The translations under genes and the position numbers were made by a program. The notes under the pieces were generated by a model. The model saw nothing but the letters and a program-made list of their open reading frames with translations, had not been told where the DNA came from and ran no database searches. From Spirosoma sp. KCTC 42546 (GTDB lineage: Bacteria; Bacteroidota; Bacteroidia; Cytophagales; Spirosomataceae): a DNA stretch of 64,000 bases. Positions 33,729-42,872 of this stretch are shown here, in pieces; positions within the stretch are counted from its first letter, which is position 1; each line of letters opens with the position of its first letter. The DNA is taken from contig NZ_CP041360.1 of NCBI RefSeq assembly GCF_006965485.1, positions 4,072,501-4,136,500 on the forward strand, in the 5' to 3' direction.

Positions 33729-35249
33729 TTATTCTGGGTCAACCGGTTTCCGGCGTTTACTCTGGCCTTCCTTCCGAATCCCGATAAAAAAGCCCATACT
33801 ATTGTCGTAGAGGTCACCAATATCGGTGGCAACAGACGCATTGGCCGTTACCCCATTGAGGATAGCGAGTGGAGCCGAAACCGAAAGTACAGACGAAAAT
33901 TGACGAACCGGTTTATCAAATGGTATCTCATAGGTGCCCAGATTTTCACTGTAGGAGGCTTTCAGTTGAAACCGAAAGAAATCGAGTACCTGTCCAGAAA
34001 GACCCAGGTGCATTACGGATACCCGGTTGTTATTGGTGAACGCATACCTGGGTAAATTACTTCGACTGTCAACCGTTGGGCTGATAAACGGGGTTCCCAT
34101 GGTCAGGCCATAGCGTGACCACCCATCCTGATACTGCGAATGATTGAAATAATTGTCGCGCCCCCGCTGGGCATCCGTTTCTAAAAACAAATCTCCTCCC
34201 TGACTTTCCGTGTAGAGGTACTCCAGCAGAATGTTCTGAACCTGCAGGCCATTGGGATTAGGGGGCCTGCGATTACGGATGCGGAGCCCATTTAAACCGT
34301 CCTGAAGGTTTGTGAAGTGGAAGAGCGATCCATCTTCGTAGATATTTTGCCGATAGGCAAAGATTGAAAATGAACGGCCTGTGTACTCAAAGGCTAGATC
34401 GACCGTTCCCAGATGATTTCCAATACGATTCTTCCGGTCGAACTCACTAACCCGATTTGTATCGATATCAGTGCGGTTCCCCAGCGTAGTAGCAGTTACC
34501 ACATTGACATAATCACTAAACTGATTCGGTAATTGATTATTTTTTATAACTGAACCAGGTAATCGTTCTGTGTTACCTCCCCACATTACTTCATGGTTAA
34601 TGCCAGCAAAAAGCTTCAACCGCCAATGAGGCCGCCCAAATCGGCCATAAAGCGCTTTCTGGTGAAGCATTACATTATTGATAAAGCGTTCCTCCTCAAA
34701 CCAGCCATGTGCGTAAAACCCTTTGAAGCCGAATAATCCGTTCCGGGGTAGATAGTCAGTAACGGCAAGCTGGATTTTCGCCATCGGCAGGGTATTCCCG
34801 GACCAGGCATAAGAGCCCGATGTGAGGGTAGAGTCGACCAGGCCGATGAGTTCCCGACGGCGACCCGCCCAGACTTCCAGACTTTTGCCAAACTTCACTT
34901 TTACATAGGCTTCCGGAATCAGTAACTTGTACGCATAGCCTGCATTCAGTACGGCTTCGGCACCCCATCCCCAGTCAATTCGTCGATTGGCAGCCCGAAG
35001 GCTATCGAGTTTCGTTTTGGGGCTATCATGATAATCAACCCGTAATCCCTGCCTAAGGGTCAGAAATGCCTGATCTTTCGGAACAATGCCGTATTGATTG
35101 GCCCGGAGCCAGAATGGGGTTTGACCGGATGTGGCGAAATAAGTACCCACTTCCGTGCGATACCGTAGTGGTTTATCTACCTGACCATAACAGAAAGATA
35201 CCCATAGTAGGCAAGGGAAAAGCAGACGTGTTGTACTAAATGGAATCAT
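33729..35249 (-). CDS. Capsule assembly Wzi-family outer membrane protein
   Basis: 506 residues. It has a signal peptide (RLLFPCLLWVSFCYGQ) and then alternating amphipathic beta strands over the whole length. Family features are near the start (TPFWLRANQYGIVP, near 39-52), with many aromatic strand ends afterwards (FGFKGFYAHGWFEEE; WSRYGLTMGTPFISP). Wzi is an 18-strand barrel that helps attach capsule polysaccharide to the surface. No capsule export genes are adjacent, so the ligand is uncertain. The C-terminus ends KRRKPVDPE, without the usual terminal aromatic, which is an oddity. Confidence 0.85.
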   Translation of the reverse strand: MIPFSTTRLLFPCLLWVSFCYGQVDKPLRYRTEVGTYFATSGQTPFWLRANQYGIVPKDQAFLTLRQGLRVDYHDSPKTKLDSLRAANRRIDWGWGAEAVLNAGYAYKLLIPEAYVKVKFGKSLEVWAGRRRELIGLVDSTLTSGSYAWSGNTLPMAKIQLAVTDYLPRNGLFGFKGFYAHGWFEEERFINNVMLHQKALYGRFGRPHWRLKLFAGINHEVMWGGNTERLPGSVIKNNQLPNQFSDYVNVVTATTLGNRTDIDTNRVSEFDRKNRIGNHLGTVDLAFEYTGRSFSIFAYRQNIYEDGSLFHFTNLQDGLNGLRIRNRRPPNPNGLQVQNILLEYLYTESQGGDLFLETDAQRGRDNYFNHSQYQDGWSRYGLTMGTPFISPTVDSRSNLPRYAFTNNNRVSVMHLGLSGQVLDFFRFQLKASYSENLGTYEIPFDKPVRQFSSVLSVSAPLAILNGVTANASVATDIGDLYDNSMGFFIGIRKEGQSKRRKPVDPE

Positions 35250-35674
35250 AAATCTAATTCTTCATCCCTTGAGTCTTTACTTTTTGCATGGAGTCACTTT
35301 GTATCGACAAAAATTCTTAATTAGTTGCGTACATAAAACATGCCACTCTAGTCGCGGTTCTTATTTATTGATCTTCATACATGAATTAGGCAATGTTGAT
35401 CGTGTGTTTGATTGGTTTTTTTCGGAAGGCCATCAATATTGGCTACCTTTGCTGATGCAATCAGATAGAGGCAGGCTGCTTGTGAACACCGTACTCAACC
35501 TGAGTTACAAATTAACGTGAACGCGAGGAAGCCAGCAGAACGTAATCTGAGCAAGCCAACTAACAAAATTTAACCAATAAACAGATTCCATGGGTAGAGG
35601 CTCTATTTGTGACGATAAGTAGCCTACGTACGGCTCTATCTTTTGCATTTAATCACTCAACCATTCATTGAACT
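35250..35674. other. 425-bp gap, no convincing gene
   Basis: A frame at 35269-35520 (83 codons, Cys/His/Leu/Tyr-rich) is open, but it has no family features and begins 20 bp from the divergent wzi start, so I treat it as non-coding. The stretch should hold promoters for the wzi-like and DinB-like genes. I see no clear boxes. Confidence 0.5.
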
Positions 35675-36250
35675 ATGGTACCAAACGACGAACTGATCCG
35701 CATCATTGACCTTCTGAATACGACATATGAAGGCGAGGAAGCCTGGCATGGCCCATCGGTAGTTGATGTGTTGCGGGGCGTTACGCCCGATATGGCCGGA
35801 CAGCGGATTGCACCGAATACGCACAGTATTGCCGAACTCGTCTTTCACATGACCAGCTGGCGAATATTCTGTGTTAAAAAGATGCAGGGCGATGAGACGT
35901 TTGATATTACGACTCCTGACAAAAATTTTGGTGCCCTTCCCGATAAAATTGATGATTTCGAGTGGGAAGCCCTCGAAATGGAACTGAGCCTGAGCCAGGA
36001 AGAACTTATTAACGAACTCGACAAACGAGACGATGATGAGTTCCTGGAAGATATTGTTCCGGGTCGGGATTATACATATTATGACATGCTGCATGGCATT
36101 ATCAACCACGATATGTACCACACTGGCCAGATTATGATTCTCCGGAAAGCGTTGTCGTTTAAAAGCGCTGGCTCGCGTTTTGCGGATGATGATATTGATG
36201 AATATGGCTCCCCCTTCGGCAACAGCCACGAACACGACGATTATTATTGA
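35675..36250 (+). CDS. DinB/DUF1572-like four-helix metal-binding protein
   Basis: 191 residues. The three-His metal site typical of DinB folds is visible: His in AELVFHMTSWR (near 54) and two His in HGIINHDMYHTGQIMIL (near 145-154). The N-terminal helix includes LNTTYEGEEAWHGPSV. DinB-like proteins often act as thiol-dependent transferases or are induced by stress; the substrate is unknown. The acidic tail (DDDIDEYGSPFG...EHDDYY) is unusual. It is cytosolic. Confidence 0.88.
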   Translation: MVPNDELIRIIDLLNTTYEGEEAWHGPSVVDVLRGVTPDMAGQRIAPNTHSIAELVFHMTSWRIFCVKKMQGDETFDITTPDKNFGALPDKIDDFEWEALEMELSLSQEELINELDKRDDDEFLEDIVPGRDYTYYDMLHGIINHDMYHTGQIMILRKALSFKSAGSRFADDDIDEYGSPFGNSHEHDDYY

Positions 36251-36255
36251 TCGGT

Positions 36256-36336
36256 AGTGAAGTAGGTGGAGTAAGTGTAATGAGTGGAATAGGTATATCC
36301 TACACGTACTGTACTCACTCCACCTATTTCACTTTC
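36256..36336. repeat. Intergenic inverted repeat, about 31-nt arms
   Basis: Arms near 36256-36286 and 36305-36336 of the AGTGAAGTAGGTGGAGTAAG type, imperfect. It lies between the DinB-like and EVE genes. Confidence 0.8.
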
Positions 36337-36350
36337 TGCACGAAATTACC

Positions 36351-36770
36351 ATGAATTACTGGCTTGTAAAGTCCGAACCCGATGTATACGGGTGGCATCA
36401 TTTTATTGAACAGGGGCGTGCTGTCTGGGATGGCGTTCGTAACTACCAGGCCCGGAATAACCTGAAAGCCATGCAACTGGGCGATCAGGTGCTGTTTTAC
36501 CATAGTGTCAAGAACATTGGTGTTGTTGGACTGGCAAAGGTGGTTAAAGAGGCCTATCCTGATCCAACTTCACCTGATGATGTACGCTGGGTTGTCATTG
36601 AATTAGAGCCTGTAATGGCGTTAGAAATTCCGGTCTCACTGACTCAGATAAAAGCCGAGCCATTATTGGCAAATCTCAGCCTTATCAGACAATCCCGTTT
36701 ATCGGTCATGCCCGTTCGATCCGATGAATTTGAGTTAATTCTAAAAATGGGACAGTCAATGAGTGCATAG
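36351..36770 (+). CDS. EVE domain protein
   Basis: 139 residues, one complete EVE (PUA-like) domain: YWLVKSEPDVYGW (near 3-15), WDGVRNYQARNNLKAM (near 27-42), GDQVLFYHS and IGVVGLAKVVKEAYPDPT. EVE domains bind modified bases, such as 5-methylcytosine derivatives in DNA or RNA. It is not fused to a nuclease here. It sits between two intergenic inverted repeats and is followed by an rRNA-type methyltransferase. Confidence 0.94.
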   Translation: MNYWLVKSEPDVYGWHHFIEQGRAVWDGVRNYQARNNLKAMQLGDQVLFYHSVKNIGVVGLAKVVKEAYPDPTSPDDVRWVVIELEPVMALEIPVSLTQIKAEPLLANLSLIRQSRLSVMPVRSDEFELILKMGQSMSA

Positions 36771-36844
36771 TAAATCGTGAAGTGAGTGAAGTAAGTTTAG
36801 TCAGATTAACTACTGCACCTAATCCACTCATTACACGCTTTACT
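36769..36844. repeat. Intergenic inverted repeat, about 32-nt imperfect arms
   Basis: It begins at the EVE stop codon. The arms share AGTAAA.CGTG.A.TGAGTG and are of the same phrase family as 36256 and 39030. Confidence 0.7.
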
Positions 36845-36855
36845 GAAAATAACAT

Positions 36856-37755
36856 ATGGCAGCTATTCAAGTAATTACGCCCGCACCCTGGCCGGAATAT
36901 GAACTGATCGACTCTGGAAATTTTCAGAAGCTGGAACGGTTCGGCGATTTTATTCTGGCCCGACCCGAACCGCAGGCTATTTGGGATAAATCACTATCTG
37001 ATCAGGAATGGGAACGTCAGGCTCATGCCAGCTTTCGCCGTGACCGCCAATCGCCGGAACGGGGTGACTGGCAAACCAAACCCGAGATGCGAGATCCCTG
37101 GTTCGTGTCTTTCCGCCAGGAGGGATTAAGTCTGAAATTTAAACTTGCGCTGACAACCTTCAAGCACGTTGGACTGTTTCCCGAACAGGCCGATAACTGG
37201 GCTTATATCCATAAGAAAGTAACGGCACTAAAGGCTAACGTTGCTCGACCCAAAGTGCTGAACCTGTTTGCGTATACAGGTGGGGCATCGCTGGCCGCTC
37301 GTCAGGCCGGGGCCGACGTAACCCACGTTGATGCCGTAAAACCCGTCATTAGCTGGGCACGTGAAAATATGGACTACAGCGAGCTGGATAACATCCGCTG
37401 GGTAGTAGAGGATGCGGTGAAGTTTGTTCGGCGGGAGGTTCGTAGGGGAAATCACTACAATGGTATTATCCTTGATCCGCCAGCTTATGGCCGCGGACCC
37501 GATGGCGAAAAATGGGTGCTTGAAGAACAGATCAATGATCTGCTTAAATCCTGTGCCGATCTGCTCGACCGTTCCGATTTTTTCTTTATCATCAATCTCT
37601 ATTCTCTGGGGTTCTCATCGCTCATTCTGGACAATCTGATGCAGCCCTTGTTTGGCACTATTGAGGGTACAGAATGGGGCGAATTAGTCGTTGACGACCA
37701 GGCCCAAAAACGGCTACCTTTGGGGGTATTTTATCGGTTCGCGTCAACACTATGA
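36856..37755 (+). CDS. Class I SAM-dependent methyltransferase (RlmI/RlmK-like)
   Basis: 299 residues. The N-terminal part (LERFGDFILARPEPQAIW; FKHVGLFPEQADNW) is typical of RlmI-type rRNA methyltransferases. Motif I is VLNLFAYTGGASLAARQAGADVTHVDAVK (near 133-161), and motif IV is YNGIILDPPAYGRGP (near 209-223). The DPPAYG motif suggests a cytosine or guanine base in RNA; there is no PUA domain. Its stop overlaps the next start as ATGA. Confidence 0.88.
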   Translation: MAAIQVITPAPWPEYELIDSGNFQKLERFGDFILARPEPQAIWDKSLSDQEWERQAHASFRRDRQSPERGDWQTKPEMRDPWFVSFRQEGLSLKFKLALTTFKHVGLFPEQADNWAYIHKKVTALKANVARPKVLNLFAYTGGASLAARQAGADVTHVDAVKPVISWARENMDYSELDNIRWVVEDAVKFVRREVRRGNHYNGIILDPPAYGRGPDGEKWVLEEQINDLLKSCADLLDRSDFFFIINLYSLGFSSLILDNLMQPLFGTIEGTEWGELVVDDQAQKRLPLGVFYRFASTL

Positions 37756-39029
37756 AAGAGCGAAAGAGCAAAAGAGTAAAAGAACGTAAGAATGAAAGAG
37801 TGAAAAACTGGCGTCAGCTTTTTTCGCTCTTTTATTCTTACGTTCTTTTACTCTTATTGTTCGCCTGTAGTGACGATAATCGGCAAACGGCACATATTCC
37901 TGATTTCCCCAAGTCGGATGACAGCAGCCGGACGGAAGGAGCATTGCGTGCCTTGACCCGGGCAATTAATCAGTCCTCCTCGTCGTCGGCCTATGCCAAA
38001 CGAGCTGTTATTCTACTGGCTATGGGGCGTGTAAGCGATGCATTGGCTGATATTGATGAAGCGATCAATCGCAATGACAATATCGGGTCGTTCTACCTAA
38101 CCCGTGCCCAAATTTTACGGGCGTTGCAGCAACCGGACAAAGCACTTCAAAATGCTCAGCGTGCTGAAATTCTAGGTGTCGATACCCCGGAGTTGTATAC
38201 GCTGGAAGGTGATTTACTCCAACAGCAAAACCAGTTCGATAAAGCAAAACTGTATGTTGCCAAGGCCCTGCAAATGGCTCCTTACGACGGAGAAGCTTAT
38301 TTTTTCAACGGACTTATGGCCGCTCGCCAGGGCGATACCGCGCAGGCACTCGTACTGTATGAGCAGTCATTACGACTAAAGCCGCGCTATCTGGAGACCT
38401 ATAATCAACTGGCATCCGTTTACCGAACGTTGGGTGATCTGAATTCAGCTCTGGTTTACAATGAACAGGCCTTGCGTTACTTCCCTAACAATCCCAAGCT
38501 CTATTATGGACGGGGAATGATCTACCATACAGAAGGGAAGCTCGATAGCGCCATGGTCTATTATCTGCAGACGATAAAACTGCAACCAACTTATTATCAG
38601 GTGTACTTTCAGATGGGGCTGATCAATCAGAAATACCGGAATTATTATTCGGCACTCGCTAATTATCAGCGCGTTCTGGAGCTACGGCCCCAATTTCCTC
38701 GAATTGATACCTACATCGGCTATTGCCACGAACAGTTGGGGCAGTACGAACAGGCCATTGCCGCCTATACTAAAGCGACCACGCAAAATGCAACGGATCA
38801 ACAGGCGGTTGCGGGTTTATGGCGATCGCAGCGAAGACAATACGCACAAAATTCATATAACTCCTTATTTTTGCCGGATACCACTGCCAAACCACTGACT
38901 CCAACCCGAAGTCGGGCCGTGCTCGATACGACACGCGTTCATATTTCGACGATTCAGCCGAGGGCACGCGTAACCACCAATGCCAGCGATTCGCTCAAAC
39001 GAACCGTGAAACCGATTGGACAGAATTAG
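37752..39029 (+). CDS. TPR-repeat lipoprotein
   Basis: 425 residues. The signal peptide has a very long basic n-region (MKERKSKRVKERKNERVK) and a hydrophobic run to a lipobox at Cys39 (LLLLFAC). At least eight TPR units run from about residue 60 to 350 (AYAKRAVILLAMGRVSDALADI; AYFFNGLMAARQGDTAQAL; LYYGRGMIYHTEGKLDSAM). It is probably a periplasmic or outer-membrane scaffold. It overlaps the methyltransferase by 4 nt. The whole signal peptide lies in a 35-bp inverted repeat. Confidence 0.88.
   Translation: MKERKSKRVKERKNERVKNWRQLFSLFYSYVLLLLLFACSDDNRQTAHIPDFPKSDDSSRTEGALRALTRAINQSSSSSAYAKRAVILLAMGRVSDALADIDEAINRNDNIGSFYLTRAQILRALQQPDKALQNAQRAEILGVDTPELYTLEGDLLQQQNQFDKAKLYVAKALQMAPYDGEAYFFNGLMAARQGDTAQALVLYEQSLRLKPRYLETYNQLASVYRTLGDLNSALVYNEQALRYFPNNPKLYYGRGMIYHTEGKLDSAMVYYLQTIKLQPTYYQVYFQMGLINQKYRNYYSALANYQRVLELRPQFPRIDTYIGYCHEQLGQYEQAIAAYTKATTQNATDQQAVAGLWRSQRRQYAQNSYNSLFLPDTTAKPLTPTRSRAVLDTTRVHISTIQPRARVTTNASDSLKRTVKPIGQN
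37773..37854. repeat. Inverted repeat inside the TPR lipoprotein signal peptide
   Basis: Arms 37773-37807 (purine-rich) and 37820-37854 (pyrimidine-rich), 35 nt each with two mismatches and a 12-nt loop. The purine arm encodes the Lys/Arg/Glu n-region and the pyrimidine arm the Phe/Leu/Ser hydrophobic core. Confidence 0.92.
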
Positions 39030-39120
39030 TGTATTGAGTGAAGTAGGTGAAATAAGTGGAGTAAGTAAGTGGTTTATTAGTTGCCCCACTCCACTTATTT
39101 CACCTACTTCACTCAATACA
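39030..39120. repeat. Intergenic inverted repeat, 33-bp perfect arms
   Basis: Arms 39030-39062 and 39088-39120 are exact complements. They contain GAGTGAAGTAGGTGAAATAA. It begins right after the TPR gene stop. There is no T tract. Confidence 0.96.
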
Positions 39121-39180
39121 AATAAGTAGCTTACAGTTGTAGGTAAGCTGCGGGTGCCCACAAATAAATTAGTGTAAAGT

Positions 39181-41124
39181 ATGATTGCGCAGGACGAACA
39201 AATCCGCGTGACGCTGCCAGATGGCAGCGTTCGACAGTATCCCAAAGGGAGCACCGGGCTGGATATTGCCACTCAAATTAGTGAAGGACTGGCCCGTAAT
39301 GTGCTGGCTGCCAAAGTGAACGGCGTTGTTCAGGATGCTACGCGCCCTATTGAGGAGGATGCTACGATCCAACTCCTGACGTGGAATGATGCTGATGGTA
39401 AAGCTACCTTCTGGCACTCATCGGCTCACTTGCTGGCCGAAGCGCTGGAGAGCCTGTACCCAGGTACAAAGTTCGGTATTGGACCCGCCATCGAAACGGG
39501 ATTTTACTATGACGTTGACCTGGGTGGACAGCCGTTTTCGCAGGAAGACTTTAAAAAGGTAGAAGATAAAATGCTGGAACTGGCTCGTCAGAAACAGCAG
39601 TACATCCGAAAACCAATGAGCAAAGCTGAGGCTGTTGCTTACTTTGAGGAGAAAGGTGACCCCTATAAACTCGATTTGCTCGAAGGGCTGGAGGATGGTA
39701 GCATCACCTTTTATACGCAGGGTGATTTTACGGATCTGTGCCGGGGACCCCATATACCTAACACGGGTTTTATAAAAGCGGTTAAATTGATGAACGTGGC
39801 TGGGGCCTACTGGCGCGGCAACGAAAAAAATAAGCAGTTAACGCGTATTTACGCCGTTACTTACCCGAAACAGAAAGAACTCGACGATTACCTGTATTTG
39901 CTCGAGGAAGCTAAAAAACGCGACCATCGTAAACTGGGTAAAGAACTGGAGTTGTTCGCGTTCTCGGAGAAAGTAGGAGCGGGGTTACCCTTGTGGTTAC
40001 CAAAAGGTACTATGTTGCGCGAACGACTGGAAAATTTTCTTCGGAAAGCGCAGTCGAGGGCGGGTTATTTACAAGTTGTAACGCCCCATATTGGCAGCAA
40101 GCAATTGTACGTTACATCGGGTCACTGGGAGAAATACGGTGAAGATTCATTCCAGCCGATCAAGACGCCTGATCCGAATGAAGAGTTCCTGCTGAAACCC
40201 ATGAACTGCCCGCACCACTGCGAGATTTACAAAACGAAACCACGTTCCTACCGCGACCTGCCCTTGCGGCTGGCCGAATTTGGTACCGTGTATCGCTATG
40301 AGCAATCGGGCGAGTTACACGGGCTCACGCGTGTTCGGGGATTCACCCAGGATGATGCCCATATCTTCTGCCGCCCCGATCAGGTGAAAGAAGAGTTCAT
40401 GAAAGTGATCGATCTGGTACTGTACGTTTTCAAATCACTCGGGTTTTCTGATTATAGTGCCCAGATATCCCTGCGTGATCCGGAGAACAATACCAAGTAC
40501 ATCGGTTCCGACGATTTGTGGGAAAAAGCTGAATCCGCCATTATTGAAGCTGCGGCTGAAAAAGGACTGCCAACCGTCACGGAATTAGGGGAAGCGGCCT
40601 TTTACGGCCCCAAGCTTGATTTCATGGTACGCGATGCATTGGGCCGGAAATGGCAACTGGGAACAATTCAGGTCGATTATAACCTGCCAAATCGCTTTGA
40701 ACTGGAATATATTGGTGCAGACAACCAGAAACACCGTCCGGTTATGATTCACCGGGCACCGTTTGGCTCGATGGAACGATTTATTGCGATCCTGATTGAG
40801 AACTCAGGTGGTAATTTCCCACTCTGGCTTTCGCCCGATCAAATCGCGATTTTGCCGATTTCTGAAAAGTACGAAGACTACGCCAACGATCTGTATTTCA
40901 GCTTGCAGGAGCAGGATATTCGCGGTTTTGTCGACTTGCGTGACGAGAAGATTGGCCGTAAAATTCGGGATGCCGAAGTGAATAAAGTACCTTATATGCT
41001 CATTGTTGGCGAGAAAGAAGCGGCTGATGGCAAAGTGTCTGTCCGCCGGAAAGGCCAGGGCGACCTGGGTAGTATGAGCGTAGACGAATTCGTAAAAACG
41101 TTTCAGGCGGAAGTGAAGATGTGA
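39181..41124 (+). CDS. thrS: Threonyl-tRNA synthetase
   Basis: 647 residues. The TGS domain (1-65) is followed by the editing domain with [11 protein letters not shown] (near 79-89) and a later Cys/His pair. The class II core has [16 protein letters not shown] (Zn Cys near 339), [14 protein letters not shown] (motif 2) and [17 protein letters not shown] (motif 3). The anticodon-binding domain is at the end. It charges tRNA-Thr and clears Ser-tRNA-Thr. It leads the thrS-infC-rpmI-rplT group, although inverted repeats lie in each gap. Confidence 0.98.
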   Translation: MIAQDEQIRVTLPDGSVRQYPKGSTGLDIATQISEGLARNVLAAKVNGVVQDATRPIEEDATIQLLTWNDADGKATFWHSSAHLLAEALESLYPGTKFGIGPAIETGFYYDVDLGGQPFSQEDFKKVEDKMLELARQKQQYIRKPMSKAEAVAYFEEKGDPYKLDLLEGLEDGSITFYTQGDFTDLCRGPHIPNTGFIKAVKLMNVAGAYWRGNEKNKQLTRIYAVTYPKQKELDDYLYLLEEAKKRDHRKLGKELELFAFSEKVGAGLPLWLPKGTMLRERLENFLRKAQSRAGYLQVVTPHIGSKQLYVTSGHWEKYGEDSFQPIKTPDPNEEFLLKPMNCPHHCEIYKTKPRSYRDLPLRLAEFGTVYRYEQSGELHGLTRVRGFTQDDAHIFCRPDQVKEEFMKVIDLVLYVFKSLGFSDYSAQISLRDPENNTKYIGSDDLWEKAESAIIEAAAEKGLPTVTELGEAAFYGPKLDFMVRDALGRKWQLGTIQVDYNLPNRFELEYIGADNQKHRPVMIHRAPFGSMERFIAILIENSGGNFPLWLSPDQIAILPISEKYEDYANDLYFSLQEQDIRGFVDLRDEKIGRKIRDAEVNKVPYMLIVGEKEAADGKVSVRRKGQGDLGSMSVDEFVKTFQAEVKM

Positions 41125-41218
41125 GTTTGACGTTTGTAGTTTGATGGTCGAGGTTGGTTAACGCGTCAGGAATTTAATCCTTTACCAACTCCGAACGTCA
41201 AACTACAAACGTCAAACT
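41124..41218. repeat. Intergenic inverted repeat, 35-nt arms
   Basis: Arms 41124-41158 and 41184-41218 with a few mismatches. The left arm starts at the thrS stop codon. The phrase is AGTTTGACGTTTGTAGTTTG. Confidence 0.92.
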
Positions 41219-41343
41219 TGTTTACCATTTGTATTTTCGATAGTTTCCCGAACTTTTTAGAACCCATTACGTTATCCAAGCGACTTTTGACCAAACGCTA
41301 TAAAAGTCATTTTCAAACAAATTTGTTACCCTAAACACAATCT

Positions 41344-41901
41344 ATGGCATTACCCCAGCGCAGACCACCCCGTCGCGTGGTTGAAGAACCCTACAAAGTC
41401 AATGAACGCATCCTCGTCCGCGAAGTTCGGGTGGTTGGTGAAAATGTAGAGCAGGGAATCTACGACATAAATAAAGCCCAGGCGATGGCCAAGGCGCAAA
41501 ACCTCGACCTGGTTGAGGTCTCGCCCAATGCTGTGCCGCCTGTTTGCCGTATCGTGGACTACTCCAAGTTCAAATACGAGCAGAAGAAAAAGCAGAAAGA
41601 AATCAAGGCGAATGCGACGAAAGTCGTTATCAAAGAGATTCGATTCGGCCCCAATACCGATGATCACGACTTTGAGTTCAAGCTTAAACACGCCATTAAC
41701 TTCCTGAAAGAAGGTGCCAAAGTAAAAGCCTACGTACAGTTTGTAGGCCGGGCTATTGTCTTTAAAGACCGCGGATTTCAATTGCTGGAACGTTTTTCCA
41801 AAGGATTGGAAGACTATGGTAAGATTGAATCTGAACCCAAACTTGAAGGCAAACGGATGAGTATGTTCCTATCACCGAAAGTGGTAGTTCCTAAAAAATA
41901 A
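41344..41901 (+). CDS. infC: Translation initiation factor IF-3
   Basis: 185 residues. The N domain has [14 protein letters not shown] and [36 protein letters not shown]. The C domain has [24 protein letters not shown] and [22 protein letters not shown]. It prevents premature subunit joining and checks the initiator tRNA. It starts with ATG, not the AUU used for autoregulation in enterobacteria. The 100 bp upstream have no inverted repeat and may hold its promoter or leader. Confidence 0.98.
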   Translation: MALPQRRPPRRVVEEPYKVNERILVREVRVVGENVEQGIYDINKAQAMAKAQNLDLVEVSPNAVPPVCRIVDYSKFKYEQKKKQKEIKANATKVVIKEIRFGPNTDDHDFEFKLKHAINFLKEGAKVKAYVQFVGRAIVFKDRGFQLLERFSKGLEDYGKIESEPKLEGKRMSMFLSPKVVVPKK

Positions 41902-41905
41902 AGTT

Positions 41906-41993
41906 TAGGAGAAAAGGGAGTAGCGGAACGAAATGGAAGAAGGAAATTCTAAAATCCTTTCCCCATTTCGTTCCGCTACTCCCTTTTCTCCTA
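41906..41993. repeat. Inverted repeat with T run, 31-bp perfect arms
   Basis: Arms 41906-41936 and 41963-41993 are exact. The second arm is followed by about eight T residues, so this one could also end infC transcription. Confidence 0.95.
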
Positions 41994-42002
41994 TTTTTTT
42001 TG

Positions 42003-42010
42003 TATCTTTG
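42003..42010 (+). promoter_or_regulatory. Candidate -7 box (TATCTTTG) for rpmI
   Basis: A perfect match to the Bacteroidota TAnnTTTG element, 43 nt before the rpmI ATG and just after the T-tailed inverted repeat. This suggests that rpmI-rplT have their own promoter. No good -33 box is visible. Confidence 0.6.
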
Positions 42011-42052
42011 CGGCCTGTTTACTTAAATTTCCGTACAAAGCGGTTTACTGCA

Positions 42053-42247
42053 ATGCCAAAAGTAAAAACCAATTCGGCGGCCAAGAAGCGTTTCAAGCTG
42101 ACCGGCACCGGAAAAATCAAGCGGAAGCATGCCTTCCACAGTCATATCCTGACAAAAAAATCAACCAAGCAGAAGCGCAATTTAGTGCATGATACGACGG
42201 TTGCTGCTCCTGACGAACGTCGCATCAAAGCGCTGCTGAACGTTTAA
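42053..42247 (+). CDS. rpmI: 50S ribosomal protein L35
   Basis: 64 residues from ATG 42053 ([20 protein letters not shown]). It is highly basic, with the family [20 protein letters not shown] core. The frame is open further upstream, across the T-rich repeat, but those codons precede the promoter-like box and are not part of L35. It is an rRNA-binding protein of the large subunit. Confidence 0.98.
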   Translation: MPKVKTNSAAKKRFKLTGTGKIKRKHAFHSHILTKKSTKQKRNLVHDTTVAAPDERRIKALLNV

Positions 42248-42311
42248 AGGACAAAAAAGGATGCGGTCGCATCCTGGTTTCACGTTTCACCCGATGCCGG
42301 GCTTTACAAGA

Positions 42312-42394
42312 GGAATGAATAATGAATAATGCAAAATGAATAATGAAGCTGGCTACGTCCATTTTACTTTATTCATTATACATTATACATTCAT
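42312..42394. repeat. Intergenic inverted repeat, ATGAATAATG type
   Basis: Imperfect arms near 42312-42345 and 42359-42394, made of ATGAATAATG/CATTATTCAT variants. It lies between rpmI and rplT, where most genomes have only a short spacer. Confidence 0.75.
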
Positions 42395-42429
42395 CTTCCC
42401 GCCTGTCGTCAAAAAACAACTAACATACA

Positions 42430-42774
42430 ATGCCACGTTCCGTCAATCACGTTGCCTCACGGGCGCGTAGGAAAAAAGTAATGAAGCTGGCCAAAGGTTA
42501 TTTTGGTCGGCGTAAAAATGTTTGGACAGTTGCGAAAAACGCTGTCGAAAAAGGTTTAGGCTACTCGTACCGTGACCGTCGCGCTAAAAAACGCGATTTC
42601 CGTGGTCTCTGGATTCAGCGGATCAACGCTGGTGCCCGGATTAACGGGTTATCATACTCGGCCCTGATGGGTGCTCTGAACAAATCAGGTATCGAACTCA
42701 ACCGTAAAGTATTGGCCGATCTGGCCATGAACCATCCGGAAGCTTTTGCTGCTGTTGTGGCACAGGTAAAGTAA
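42430..42774 (+). CDS. rplT: 50S ribosomal protein L20
   Basis: 114 residues, full length. The signature runs from [20 protein letters not shown] through [39 protein letters not shown] and [27 protein letters not shown]. It is needed for early 50S assembly and is often a translational repressor of its own operon. It is separated from rpmI by 182 bp and an inverted repeat. Confidence 0.98.
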   Translation: MPRSVNHVASRARRKKVMKLAKGYFGRRKNVWTVAKNAVEKGLGYSYRDRRAKKRDFRGLWIQRINAGARINGLSYSALMGALNKSGIELNRKVLADLAMNHPEAFAAVVAQVK

Positions 42775-42785
42775 ACAGAAAAAGA

Positions 42786-42865
42786 AGTAATAGGAGCGAG
42801 GAGTGAGTACTAGGAGCGGCTACAGCCAAATTATCTCCTAGTACTCACTCCTCGCTCCTGTTACT
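42786..42865. repeat. Intergenic inverted repeat, 31-bp arms
   Basis: Arms 42786-42816 and 42835-42865 match at 30 of 31. They contain AGGAGCGAGGAGTGAGTAC. It lies between rplT and the converging gene and could end both transcripts. Confidence 0.93.
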
Positions 42866-42872
42866 CTCCTGC

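Noticed and set aside
35269..35520. 83-codon plus-strand frame
   Set aside because: No recognisable features, odd composition, and only 20 bp from a divergent start.
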